In this document: positions 25,009 to 33,637 of the stretch, in pieces
Layout: every line of letters starts with the position of its first letter
How positions within the stretch are numbered: the first letter of the stretch is position 1
Source of the DNA: CAYSCZ01 sp051155775
GTDB lineage: Bacteria; Bacteroidota; Bacteroidia; Cytophagales; Cyclobacteriaceae
NCBI GenBank assembly: GCA_051155775.1
Contig: DAXETV010000003.1
Location: forward strand, 1 to 64,000
Direction: 5' to 3'
Length of the DNA stretch: 64,000 nucleotides
Notes under the pieces: model-generated
Database searches by the model: none
Seen by the model: only the letters and a program-made list of their open reading frames with translations
What the model was told of the DNA's origin: nothing
Position numbers and translations under genes: made by a program

Positions 25009-25889
25009 AACTTAACTCGATTTACATATTGTTAATTTTGTTATTTGTTGTCTCCTGTTCAGATCGTGAAGTTATTACTACTAAATCCGGACTTAAGGTT
25101 CAAATGATAAATGACGTGGATAGTGAAAAACCGGAGGACGGACAAATAATGACTTTAAATATGACTTATCGGGATGCTGAGGGTAAAGAAATGTTTAATA
25201 CAACCGATAGGGGCGAGCCTGTTCCAATACAATATGTTGATTCGGTATGGAAAAATAGTGGAATATTTTATGAGGCGATGTCTCTGTTAACAATTGGTGA
25301 TAGCATATCCTTTTCCCTTAATGCGGAAGAATTTTTTAAAAATACATTCAAGGTAGAGGTACCGGATACCATTGACAAAGATACAGACATCTCATTTAAC
25401 ATTGGCTTGGTTGACGCCATGAGCAGAAACCAATATGCTGAATACAGAAATAAATTGTATACAGAACGTCGTGAAAAGATTTTTGCTGAAAAACTGGTTG
25501 AAGATGGAGCTGCGATAGACCAATTCCTTGAAGATAACGACATTGAAGCAATAAAAACGGAATCAGGCTTAAGGTATATTATTACAGAAGAAGGGGATGG
25601 CCCAAAGCCGGAAGAAGGCCAGACTGTTGTTGTTCATTACAATGGTGAATTGCTTGATGGAACAAAATTTGACTCGTCATATGACAATGGAAAACCATTT
25701 TCCTTCGTTTTGGGACAAGGAAGAGTAATTAAAGGATGGGATGAAGGGATTGCTTTACTAAATAAAGGCGATAAAGCAACGCTATTTGTGCCTAGCCCAC
25801 TAGGATACGGAGGAAGGCAGGCCGGAGAAGTAATCAAACCTTATTCTATCTTAAAATTTGACGTGGAACTTATTGACATAAAAGATTAA
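25005..25889 (+). CDS. FKBP-type peptidyl-prolyl isomerase lipoprotein, tandem domain
   Basis: A lipoprotein signal (MKLNSIYILLILLFVVSC) leads into an envelope protein of 294 residues. Residues 25-135 look like a first FKBP domain that has lost the aromatic pocket. Residues 185-294 are a normal FKBP domain with VHYNGELLDGTKFDSSYDNG, VIKGWDEGI and LGYGGRQAGEVI. It would isomerise prolines or chaperone proteins in the periplasm or at the surface. It sits between the nrnA-like gene and a second FKBP lipoprotein, overlapping the first by 4 bases. Confidence 0.88.
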   Translation: MKLNSIYILLILLFVVSCSDREVITTKSGLKVQMINDVDSEKPEDGQIMTLNMTYRDAEGKEMFNTTDRGEPVPIQYVDSVWKNSGIFYEAMSLLTIGDSISFSLNAEEFFKNTFKVEVPDTIDKDTDISFNIGLVDAMSRNQYAEYRNKLYTERREKIFAEKLVEDGAAIDQFLEDNDIEAIKTESGLRYIITEEGDGPKPEEGQTVVVHYNGELLDGTKFDSSYDNGKPFSFVLGQGRVIKGWDEGIALLNKGDKATLFVPSPLGYGGRQAGEVIKPYSILKFDVELIDIKD

Positions 25890-25894
25890 ATATA

Positions 25895-26455
25895 TTGTTT
25901 AGGTATTTTTTATTTTTCTTTCTGGTTGTCCTTTTGGCTTCTTGCATAGATGAAGAAGATATAGTCCAGATTCGTCCCAGGGAAGAACAATTGGCTATTG
26001 ACAGGGAAATTATCCAGCAATATATTGAGGATAATAATCTTGAGGGCGTTGATACTACTGAAACCGGTGTCAGGTATTTGATATTAGAACCGGGAAACGG
26101 GGAAACCACAAATATTAGTGATATTGCCTCTATTGATTATACCGGGAAATTTACCGATAATGAAGTATTCGATTCAACAATTGAGCAAGTAGAAAGGGAT
26201 AATGGATTATTTTCGGAGAATGCCAACTACGTGCCCTTAACATTTACCCACACCTCCACAGGTTGGCCTTTAAATAATTTCGTACCGGGATTTAGAGATG
26301 GTGTAACTGCGGTAATGAGCAGGTTGGAGTTAGGTGGTAAAGGATTAATAATAATGCCATCTACCGAAGCATTTGGAACCCAGGGAACAGCAACCATACC
26401 ACCTAATACTGTACTGGTTTATGAAATTTTCCTGGTGAAAATAAGACGAATGTGA
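25895..26455 (+). CDS. FKBP-type peptidyl-prolyl isomerase lipoprotein, short
   Basis: The frame begins with TTG at 25895, the only start that retains the signal FRYFLFFFLVVLLASC. No ATG precedes the lipobox. The 186-residue product has one FKBP domain (YLILEPGNGETTNISDIASI, DYTGKFTDNEVFDS, FVPGFRDGVTAVM, IPPNTVLVYEIFLV). Several pocket residues differ from canonical FKBP, so the activity may be weak. It follows the tandem FKBP gene by 5 bases and overlaps rdgB by 4 bases. Confidence 0.85.
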   Translation: MFRYFLFFFLVVLLASCIDEEDIVQIRPREEQLAIDREIIQQYIEDNNLEGVDTTETGVRYLILEPGNGETTNISDIASIDYTGKFTDNEVFDSTIEQVERDNGLFSENANYVPLTFTHTSTGWPLNNFVPGFRDGVTAVMSRLELGGKGLIIMPSTEAFGTQGTATIPPNTVLVYEIFLVKIRRM

Positions 26456-27027
26456 AACTTGTTTTTGCCACCCACAACCAGAATAAAGTCATGGAGATTA
26501 AGGAACTGCTTCCAGAATCCATTGAACTAATTGGGCTTAATGATCTTGGGCTAAGAGAAGAGATACCCGAAACAGGAAAAACACTGGAAGAAAATTCTCT
26601 CATAAAAGCAAGGGTGGTATACGAAAAATTTTCTTTGCCTGCATTTGCCGATGACACAGGTTTGGAAGTAAGGTCGCTGAACAATTCCCCCGGTGTACGA
26701 TCAGCAAGATACGCGGGTGAGCAGAAATCATCATCCGATAATATTGACTTATTAATATCTGAATTATCTGATAAAACCAACCGTGATGCACAATTTAGGA
26801 CTGTAATAACTTTGTATTTACAACTAAATGTCTTTCATCAGTTTGAAGGAAAGGTTACAGGGCGTATTATTTATGAAAGAAGGGGGGCGCAGGGATTTGG
26901 ATATGACCCTGTTTTTATTCCAGATGGATATGATAAAACGTTTGCTGAGATGCCACTATCCGAAAAAAATAGAATATCCCATCGCGCCAAAGCATTAAGG
27001 AAATTTATTGATTTTCTTGGTAGATAG
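26452..27027 (+). CDS. rdgB: RdgB/HAM1 non-canonical purine NTP pyrophosphatase
   Basis: The 191 residues match the family throughout: FATHNQNKVMEIKELLPES, ETGKTLEENSLIKA, FADDTGLEV, NSPGVRSARYAGE and GFGYDPVFIPDGYDKTFAEM. The enzyme removes ITP, dITP and XTP from the nucleotide pool. The start is GTG at 26452, inside the ATGTGA end of the FKBP gene. It is the last gene of the nrnA-FKBP-FKBP-rdgB run. Confidence 0.95.
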   Translation: MKLVFATHNQNKVMEIKELLPESIELIGLNDLGLREEIPETGKTLEENSLIKARVVYEKFSLPAFADDTGLEVRSLNNSPGVRSARYAGEQKSSSDNIDLLISELSDKTNRDAQFRTVITLYLQLNVFHQFEGKVTGRIIYERRGAQGFGYDPVFIPDGYDKTFAEMPLSEKNRISHRAKALRKFIDFLGR

Positions 27028-27052
27028 TATCGCTGCCAGGGGATAATGGGGC

Positions 27053-28084
27053 TTAATTTTTTCGATTTTCCATAAGCAAGTGAAGGCTTGTCCTGACCAA
27101 TTCACCCATAGATTTACATTGCTCAAAAGCTTGTTTTTTATAATGTTTAGCCAATTCTTTCCCCAAACTTTTAATATTATCATTCGGGGCTATATCGTCG
27201 CGAGCCATCACTCCGATCAAATCATTTATCCTTATCCGTTCTGTCCTTATTCTATTGGCCATTAACGAATGTTCTTCTTTTTGATATTGTCTCACCGTTT
27301 CCGGTGTCATATTTCTTAATCCTATTTCAATCAGGGGATTATTTTGTTTGAAATACTTAGGCATATAAATTGATTTTCTACCTTCATAGGATTGCTGGTC
27401 AAAATCTATGGCTCGTATCCTGTAACTAACCTCTTCGAAATCAGGCGTAACATCCACAACAAAATTACTGGAATGCATATCACCCAGTAGCCTGATAAAA
27501 CATCTTTCATTGAATTTAACAAATTCCTTGGCCAGCCTTATCTCATTGATGTTAGGGCCATTTAAGTGATATTTCATAAACTGGTCTCCCGGAATACCAA
27601 TTATATGTTCTTCAATCAAAGTCTGACCGCTTACCACATAGCTTATCCTGTTGGGGGATAATAAGTGTTCAAGCTCCAAACCATAAATTCGAGAAGCATC
27701 TGCATGCTTTATGTAGAAATAATCAAAGTTATCATTGACCTGGTTAACTATTCTGATCCTGAAAGGCTTGGTATTACCAAAAACGCACAGGTCAACCCTG
27801 TCGATGTATAAGTGCTCTATAATGTTAACATCTCCATGGGCTTTGATAATAGAATAGATTTTTTTTAAATCATAGTGGATATCGGCCATATCTGACTGGC
27901 CATAGAACACCGTTTCCCATAGGGTATCGTGTCCGTAGTTGTCATAAAGGGGGACACTGTTTTCATATCTAAGCAGGTTTTCATAGTGAATGGGTAAATC
28001 AGATGTTCTGTCATATTTTTTTAAGTATCTTCTAAGATTTTCTGATACCTGGTAAGGGACCTTTTTTTTACTAATGATAGCCAT
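27053..28084 (-). CDS. Uncharacterised protein with kinase-like (APH/choline kinase-type) motifs
   Basis: I do not recognise a named family for this 343-residue protein. Near residue 200 it has LLGDMHSSNFVVD, which resembles the HGDLHxxN catalytic loop of aminoglycoside and lipopolysaccharide kinases, then RAIDFDQQSYEG, which resembles their metal-binding DFD segment. Earlier residues (IEEHIIGIPGDQFM) look like the hinge of the fold. There is no signal peptide. The ATG overlaps the stop of the glycosyltransferase gene (TAATG), so the two likely act together. Function is inferred from these motifs only. Confidence 0.6.
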   Translation of the reverse strand: MAIISKKKVPYQVSENLRRYLKKYDRTSDLPIHYENLLRYENSVPLYDNYGHDTLWETVFYGQSDMADIHYDLKKIYSIIKAHGDVNIIEHLYIDRVDLCVFGNTKPFRIRIVNQVNDNFDYFYIKHADASRIYGLELEHLLSPNRISYVVSGQTLIEEHIIGIPGDQFMKYHLNGPNINEIRLAKEFVKFNERCFIRLLGDMHSSNFVVDVTPDFEEVSYRIRAIDFDQQSYEGRKSIYMPKYFKQNNPLIEIGLRNMTPETVRQYQKEEHSLMANRIRTERIRINDLIGVMARDDIAPNDNIKSLGKELAKHYKKQAFEQCKSMGELVRTSLHLLMENRKN

Positions 28085-29202
28085 TATGATTCTAATTCCT
28101 TGACAATAATCTCATTTGCCTTATCAACCCATTCTTTAAAATGGTCGCTTGTATTTGTGTACTTTGGAATAAACTCCAATAAACTATTCAGATTAAAATT
28201 ATTTGAAATAATACCAGCACCTGCCCTCATGCCATCTATGGCGTTGCAGGCTTGCTCGTACTGTTTTTTTACAGGCACCATCATTACCGGTTTGCCAAGA
28301 TATAAAGCCTCACATATCGATTCGAAGCCTGCTGTGCTTGCATAAGCAAGACAGGACTCCATATAAGATAGAAACTTCTGATCATTAATTTGATGAAATG
28401 TTAGATGCTCATCTATTTCTTCTTTTTCGGGTGAGCCTTTTCTATCCCAGAAGCAATGAAGCTTCAGGTGTGGGTTTCCTTCATGAAATTCCCTGATTTC
28501 TTTACCATACCCATCATTGACGATGTAAGTCAACACGAAATCACCTTTTTCTGGAGAAAGTTTTTTAACCTCGCTTCTTAATAACGGCGGCACAACCTTA
28601 ATCTTTTTTATATCAATTCCACCATAGTCAGAAAATGAGAGCGCTAATTTTTTATAGGCCTGCATAGAGGTCAGCCAATTGCTTAATTGTAACAGGAGTT
28701 TTTCATAAAATCTACCTTTGGGAAATTCAAATTTCGGATGTGCGATGAGGTATTGATGCGCCACGCAAATAAATTTGGCCTGATGCGTATAGAAAGCATT
28801 ATAAAAACCACCCAAAAAGTCATAAAAATTGATGATTACATCCGGTTGTATCCCTTCGACTTTATGATGAATTTTTTTTAGGCTTTTCAGATAACGCTTT
28901 ATAACGATCAGGTTATAATACAACGTTTTAACTACACTTATGGACTTGTTCTTTTTATCGGTTATAAAGTTGGGGCTGGGAAGTCCCTCTATCGGTGATT
29001 CAATTCGTTTGTAAACGAAGTCGGGGATCTTTCTCCGCTTACTACGGCCTATAAATACATGACTAACCTCATGGCCAGCATTTTTTAGGCCCTCAAATAA
29101 AGAGATTGCCTGGGTCATATGTCCCCTTCCTTCACCTTGAATAATAAATATAAATTTCAGTGACTTACTATTCATATCTTTTTTCCAGGCACTGTTTAGC
29201 AT
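28084..29202 (-). CDS. Glycosyltransferase, GT28/GT-B type
   Basis: The 372-residue protein starts with KFIFIIQGEGRGHMTQAISLF, a GT-B N-terminal nucleotide-sugar enzyme motif also seen in MurG and MGT relatives. The C-terminal part has YASTAGFESICEALYLGKPV, the acceptor/donor loop typical of family 28. The start may be the ATG at codon 10, where MNSKSLKF leads directly into the first strand. No membrane segment is visible. It is cotranscribed with the kinase-like gene. The sugar and acceptor are unknown. Confidence 0.82.
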   Translation of the reverse strand: MLNSAWKKDMNSKSLKFIFIIQGEGRGHMTQAISLFEGLKNAGHEVSHVFIGRSKRRKIPDFVYKRIESPIEGLPSPNFITDKKNKSISVVKTLYYNLIVIKRYLKSLKKIHHKVEGIQPDVIINFYDFLGGFYNAFYTHQAKFICVAHQYLIAHPKFEFPKGRFYEKLLLQLSNWLTSMQAYKKLALSFSDYGGIDIKKIKVVPPLLRSEVKKLSPEKGDFVLTYIVNDGYGKEIREFHEGNPHLKLHCFWDRKGSPEKEEIDEHLTFHQINDQKFLSYMESCLAYASTAGFESICEALYLGKPVMMVPVKKQYEQACNAIDGMRAGAGIISNNFNLNSLLEFIPKYTNTSDHFKEWVDKANEIIVKELES

Positions 29203-30576
29203 TTACTGGGAATTAAATTGAAGTTTAAATGTTGTACCCTCATTGATGACTGAATTCACGGATATTGATCCTTTGTGAATTCTCATGATCTGTTTAGACA
29301 GGCTTAAACCAATACCTGATCCATTTTTCTTGGTAGTAAAGAAAGGGATAAATATTTTTTTCAATGCTTCTTCCTCGATCCCCGGGCCATTGTCGGATAC
29401 ACAAAGAATTACTTTTTCATTTTCAGCGTTGGCTTTTATGGTCATTTGTTTCTCTTTTTCAGGATCATCCATATCTGACAGCGCCTGAATTGAGTTTTTT
29501 ACCAAATTAATAATCACTTGTTCTATTTGTTGCATGTCAATATAAATCTGAAGATCACTTGGATTTATATCTATTTTGAGGTTAATGTTAGCATTTTCAA
29601 TGTCGTAACGGTGAAGATTAATCACATGATCTACCAAATCTGACACAGAATACATTGCTAATTTAGGAACGGTAATCCGGGTCATATTTCTGAAGTCATT
29701 TACAAACTTGATAAGGCTATCACTGCGTCGATGAATGGTACTTACGGCCAGGTGCAAATCCTCAATCTCCTCATTGGTGATCTTATTGATTTCAAAATCA
29801 TTTTTAAGCTGGATGTCAAGTTCACTCTCAACCGTGGAAGCCAAAGAAGAAATGGGTGTTACTGAATTCATAATCTCATGGGTCAACACCCGGATCAGGT
29901 TTTGCCATGCTTCCATCTCTTTCTCTTCTAACTCACTTTGAATATTCTGAATGGATATAAGCTTAAACTCTTTACTCTGCATGGTGAGCTGGATTGCATA
30001 GATAGAAAGTTGTATTTCCTCACCTTTTCTGGATATTTTAATAAGGTCACGGCCCCCTGTTTTAAGTTCCCTTATACTCGTAACCAATTCGGGGCTTTCA
30101 CTTTTTAATTGATTTATGTTTCTTAGCTGGTTTATTCCCAGTAATTTTTTAGCAGCTGAATTAATGATTTGTACATCACCATCTTTATTGATTGTGACTA
30201 TGCCAATTCCGACATGCTGAACAATCGTTTTTAAATATTGATATTGTGCTTCTTTTTCAGCCCTTATCTCTCTAAATTTTCTGATGACAGCATTGAACTC
30301 CGTATAAAGGGCATCCAATGATGAACCGTCATTTTTTTCAGGATAGGAATGAGAGAAATCATCATATTTGATGGATTCTAAAAAGCTTACCAGTTCTCGG
30401 TTTGACTTCTCCAGAAAATTAATCAATAAATAAACCTGATAAACTACCAGGCCAAGCATCAGCAGTCTTGTTAAAAAATAAGAGTCCGTATACTGCAGAT
30501 CAATTAAAATGTAAATACTTAGGCTCAACAGGATAATCCTGATGGCCAAGGCCACTTTGAAATTTTTAAAGACCAT
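29203..30576 (-). CDS. Sensor histidine kinase, NtrY-like
   Basis: The 457-residue protein has two membrane helices at the N-terminus (about 9-27 and 36-53), a linker with a PAS-like domain (about 110-210, QHVGIGIVTINKDGDVQIIN), the H-box LIRVLTHEIMNSVTP with phospho-acceptor His233, and the ATPase domain with NLVKNSIQAL, DNGPGI and GSGIGLSLSK. It lacks an obvious periplasmic sensor, so it probably senses inside the membrane or cytoplasm. It overlaps the response regulator gene by 11 bases and is its cognate kinase. Confidence 0.92.
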   Translation of the reverse strand: MVFKNFKVALAIRIILLSLSIYILIDLQYTDSYFLTRLLMLGLVVYQVYLLINFLEKSNRELVSFLESIKYDDFSHSYPEKNDGSSLDALYTEFNAVIRKFREIRAEKEAQYQYLKTIVQHVGIGIVTINKDGDVQIINSAAKKLLGINQLRNINQLKSESPELVTSIRELKTGGRDLIKISRKGEEIQLSIYAIQLTMQSKEFKLISIQNIQSELEEKEMEAWQNLIRVLTHEIMNSVTPISSLASTVESELDIQLKNDFEINKITNEEIEDLHLAVSTIHRRSDSLIKFVNDFRNMTRITVPKLAMYSVSDLVDHVINLHRYDIENANINLKIDINPSDLQIYIDMQQIEQVIINLVKNSIQALSDMDDPEKEKQMTIKANAENEKVILCVSDNGPGIEEEALKKIFIPFFTTKKNGSGIGLSLSKQIMRIHKGSISVNSVINEGTTFKLQFNSQ

Positions 30577-31954
30577 GCTTTTCTAACCTTCTATAAAGCG
30601 AGGCCCTTGTTAATCCTAATTCTTTAGCGGCTTTTGAAATGTTTCCACTATGTTTATCAATTGCCTTTTTTATCACATTTTTTTCAACTTCATCCAGATT
30701 GAAATTGTCCCCTGTAGAAGATTCCTGTCCATCACTTTTCTGATTGAGAAAGAAGAAATCTTCTGGGTTGAGCGTATTTCCTTCACTCATGATCACAGCT
30801 CGTTCAATAGCGTGTTGCAGTTCCCTGATGTTGCCCGGCCAATGATACTTTTGCAGTTTTTTTATGGTGGAAGAGGCCACTTTTTTAATGGCTTTTCTGT
30901 ATTTTTTTGAATAAACTTTAAGAAAATGTTCCACCAACAGTCCAATGTCATCATCACGTTCTCTTAAAGGGGGTAAGTTAATTTCTACTGTATTTACACG
31001 ATATAAGAGGTCTTGCCGGAAGGTATTTTCATCAACCATATCATAGATCGGCATATTGGTGGCACAGACCAGTCTAATGTCAATATTCACAGGTTTATTT
31101 GATCCAATCCTGGTAACCTGTCTGTTCTGGATGGCAGTCAGTAATTTTGATTGTAGTGGCATGCTTAAGTTACCAATCTCATCAAGAAATAATGTACCCC
31201 CATTAGCAACTTCAAAACGACCGGCCCTGTCTTCTTTGGCATCTGTGAAAGAACCTTTCTTATGGCCAAATAATTCACTTTCAAATAATGATTCGGTAAT
31301 TGCTCCCATATCTACACTCACAAATACATTATCTTTCCGGACAGACCCTTTGTGAATAGCCCTGGCTATAAGCTCCTTACCCGTACCATTTTCTCCTAAT
31401 ATCAGGACATTGGCATCTGTTTTTGCCACTTTTTCAATGACATTAAATACACTGTTTATAGCTTCAGATTCACCAATGATGTCTTTAAAAGGCTGTTGTA
31501 TCTCTTCCTCCAGCGATTTTTTGGTCTGTTTTAAAATGTTGACCTCATTGTAACTTTTCTTAAGCTTAATGGCGCTGGAGAGCGTCGCAATAAGTTTTTC
31601 GTTCTGCCATGGTTTCAACACGAAATCGGTTGCGCCCTGCTTAAGTGCTTTGACTGCCATCTCTACATCACCAAAAGCTGTAATCAATATTACCACTGCT
31701 TGTGGGTCCTTGTCAAGGATTTGCTCTAACCAATAAAACCCCTCTTTGCCACTGGTAATGTCTTTACTAAAGTTCATATCCAGTAAAATGACATCGTAGG
31801 TGTCATGATTGAGTAGAAAAGGTATTTTTTTTGGATTTTTTTCAATTATTACTTCTTTGGAGTGTTTTTTTAACAGCATTTTAGCTGCTAATAGCACATC
31901 TTCATCGTCATCAATAATTAAAATCTTGCCGAGTGCTTTATCAGTTGCTTCCAT
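30566..31954 (-). CDS. Sigma-54 dependent response regulator, NtrC-like
   Basis: The 462-residue protein has a receiver domain with acceptor Asp59 (VILLDMNF), the AAA+ domain with Walker A GENGTGKE (187-194) and LFLDEIGN (Walker B), and a Fis-type helix-turn-helix at the end (GNISKAAKELGLTRASLYRR). The sigma-54 contact loop reads GSFTDA (234-239) instead of the usual GAFTGA. It probably controls the divergent adaptor-ATPase-TolC genes at 32374, given the shared intergenic region. Confidence 0.92.
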   Translation of the reverse strand: MEATDKALGKILIIDDDEDVLLAAKMLLKKHSKEVIIEKNPKKIPFLLNHDTYDVILLDMNFSKDITSGKEGFYWLEQILDKDPQAVVILITAFGDVEMAVKALKQGATDFVLKPWQNEKLIATLSSAIKLKKSYNEVNILKQTKKSLEEEIQQPFKDIIGESEAINSVFNVIEKVAKTDANVLILGENGTGKELIARAIHKGSVRKDNVFVSVDMGAITESLFESELFGHKKGSFTDAKEDRAGRFEVANGGTLFLDEIGNLSMPLQSKLLTAIQNRQVTRIGSNKPVNIDIRLVCATNMPIYDMVDENTFRQDLLYRVNTVEINLPPLRERDDDIGLLVEHFLKVYSKKYRKAIKKVASSTIKKLQKYHWPGNIRELQHAIERAVIMSEGNTLNPEDFFFLNQKSDGQESSTGDNFNLDEVEKNVIKKAIDKHSGNISKAAKELGLTRASLYRRLEKHGL

Positions 31955-31969
31955 AAGTTTGATTGTTTA

Positions 31970-31984
31970 CCAGATATTGTGCCA
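31970..31984 (-). promoter_or_regulatory. Possible sigma-54 promoter for the two-component system
   Basis: The minus strand reads TGGCAC, AATAT, CTGG. The -24 half TGGCAC is perfect, while the -12 half keeps TG but has GG where GC is expected. It lies 16-30 bases upstream of the response regulator ATG. The gene product is itself a sigma-54 activator, so autoregulation is plausible. The match is incomplete. Confidence 0.3.
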
Positions 31985-32192
31985 TTCCTGTTTCGGCTTA
32001 CCTTTTGATAATTCGCTTAAAATTAAAATAAAACGTTCGTAAATGAACATGATCACTGCTTTTATTGGCTTTCATGTTTTTTATGAAAACGATCAATACC
32101 ATCTGACATTAGCAAATTATTAAGATTTTTAATATATTTAAATGTTGTTGTGGATTAAGATTCAGTCCTCTTTTTTGAGTTTTTGATCTTAA

Positions 32193-32221
32193 AGGTTCAG
32201 GTAACTACCTGAACCTTTTTT
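32193..32221 (+). terminator. Strong intrinsic terminator without an upstream gene
   Basis: AGGTTCAGGT (32193-32202) and ACCTGAACCT (32207-32216) form a perfect 10-base-pair stem with loop AACT, followed by a T-run to 32221. Orientation is plus. The only plus-strand gene nearby begins downstream at 32374, so it must end an unannotated transcript or act as an attenuator. Confidence 0.75.
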
Positions 32222-32226
32222 ATTTA

Positions 32227-32251
32227 GTTCGTTATCGAACAACACGTTGTT
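32227..32251. promoter_or_regulatory. Overlapping palindromes, possible activator binding sites
   Basis: GTTCG, TTAT, CGAAC (32227-32240) is a perfect inverted repeat, and AACAAC, AC, GTTGTT (32238-32251) overlaps its end. They lie about 125-145 bases upstream of the adaptor gene, within the usual range for NtrC-type enhancers. Confidence 0.35.
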
Positions 32252-32373
32252 CTAATCTGTAACATATTACCCGATTAAATAATAGGTTTAATTTTTAATA
32301 TACTGACTTACAGTTGATTACGAATTGTGGCATTTTTTTAGACCATCCATAACCCAACATTTAGATAATATCC

Positions 32374-33621
32374 ATGGACAGGAAGATTAAAAAGAAAAAG
32401 TGGACAACAAACCGGATTATAATGATTTCCCTGGGTTCAGTATTTATCATCTTTCTGCTCTACAGTTTCATATTCGTTGAGGGAGGCTCTAAATTGAATG
32501 TTGAAAAAGAAAAAATTAACATCGCTGAGGTAGTTAAGGGACAGTTTAGGGAATTCATACCCGTAGATGGAACGGTGATGCCTATAAAAACTATTCGGCT
32601 TGATGCAATAGAAGGTGGGGTGGTTGAAAGAAAATACCTGGATGGTGGGGTTTTGGTAAACAAAGGCGACACCATAGTGAAGCTGGCAAACCAAAATCTG
32701 TTACAAAACTTCATAAGAGAAGAAACCCAGGCTTTTATTCTGGTTAACAACCTTGAAAATACAAAGCTAGATCTAAAACGCACTCAGTTTGATCTGAAGA
32801 GGCGGTTACTTAATCTGGACTTTCAGATCGATCAGGCAAAGGATGACTACATCAGAGGAAGGCAGCTTTTTGATGAAAAAGTAATTTCCGAGCAGGAATT
32901 TTTACGGCTAAAACGTGAATACGAACGGTTGAAATCCAGCAGGGAAATTGAAATAAAATCCCAGTCATTTGATTCAGTAAATGCGGCCATTCAGATAGCT
33001 CAAACAGAAAGAACGCTGGATAGAACTTACAAAAATCTGGAGATGATGAAGAAAAACCTGGAAAATCTTTACATAAAAGCCCCAATTTCCGGAAGACTTT
33101 CTTATGTAGACGTGGAAGTAGGAGAATCAATAACCTCCGGTCAGAATATAGGTCAAATTGATGATTTAAACGGTTATAAAGTCCGCGCCTCCATTGATGA
33201 GCATTATATTGCAAGGATTTATTCAGGGTTGCAGGGAAGTTTTGATTTTGCCAGTAATACCTACAGACTTGAAATACAAAAGGTATATCCTGAGGTTACC
33301 AATGGCCTTTTCGAGGTTGATATGGCTTTTCTGGATACTATCCCAAAAGGGATCAGACGAGGACAAACACTACAAATAAAATTACAACTAAGTGAGAACA
33401 TCGTAGCAGTTCAGATCCCCAGGGGAAGTTTCTATCAAACAACAGGTGGTAACTGGATTTTTGTCTTAGATGGAAATGGAGCGGCCAGGAGACGAGACAT
33501 TCGTTTAGGAAGACAAAACCCGAGATATTATGAGGTGCTTGAGGGACTTAATCCTGGAGAAAGCGTTGTGGTTTCCTCGTATGATGGCTATGAAGATAAA
33601 GACATACTTATTCTGAAATAA
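32374..33621 (+). CDS. MacA/HlyD-like periplasmic adaptor
   Basis: The 415-residue protein has an N-terminal membrane anchor (IIMISLGSVFIIFLLYSFIF, about 14-33), the first lipoyl half (IPVDGTVMPIKTIRLDAI), a coiled-coil hairpin at about 125-225, the second lipoyl half (LYIKAPISGRLSYVDVEVGE) and a beta-barrel with GFY-like end VQIPRGSFYQTTGGNWIF. It is the adaptor of a tripartite export system. It precedes an ATPase gene by 16 bases and shares its promoter region with the divergent NtrC-like regulator. Confidence 0.9.
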   Translation: MDRKIKKKKWTTNRIIMISLGSVFIIFLLYSFIFVEGGSKLNVEKEKINIAEVVKGQFREFIPVDGTVMPIKTIRLDAIEGGVVERKYLDGGVLVNKGDTIVKLANQNLLQNFIREETQAFILVNNLENTKLDLKRTQFDLKRRLLNLDFQIDQAKDDYIRGRQLFDEKVISEQEFLRLKREYERLKSSREIEIKSQSFDSVNAAIQIAQTERTLDRTYKNLEMMKKNLENLYIKAPISGRLSYVDVEVGESITSGQNIGQIDDLNGYKVRASIDEHYIARIYSGLQGSFDFASNTYRLEIQKVYPEVTNGLFEVDMAFLDTIPKGIRRGQTLQIKLQLSENIVAVQIPRGSFYQTTGGNWIFVLDGNGAARRRDIRLGRQNPRYYEVLEGLNPGESVVVSSYDGYEDKDILILK

Positions 33622-33637
33622 TTTAAATATATATTTT

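Larger units (their letters stand above)
31955..32373. other. 419-base divergent regulatory region
   Basis: The stretch between the response regulator and the adaptor gene contains no ORF. It holds a sigma-54-like element on the minus strand (31970-31984), a strong intrinsic terminator (32193-32221), two small palindromes (32227-32240 and 32238-32251) and a TGGCAT element on the plus strand (32328-32333). The part from about 32040 to 32192 could encode a small RNA ending at the terminator. Confidence 0.5.

Noticed and set aside
32328..32344. Full sigma-54 promoter before the adaptor gene
   Set aside because: TGGCAT fits the -24 half, but the -12 half lacks GC at the right spacing, so it is not listed as a feature.
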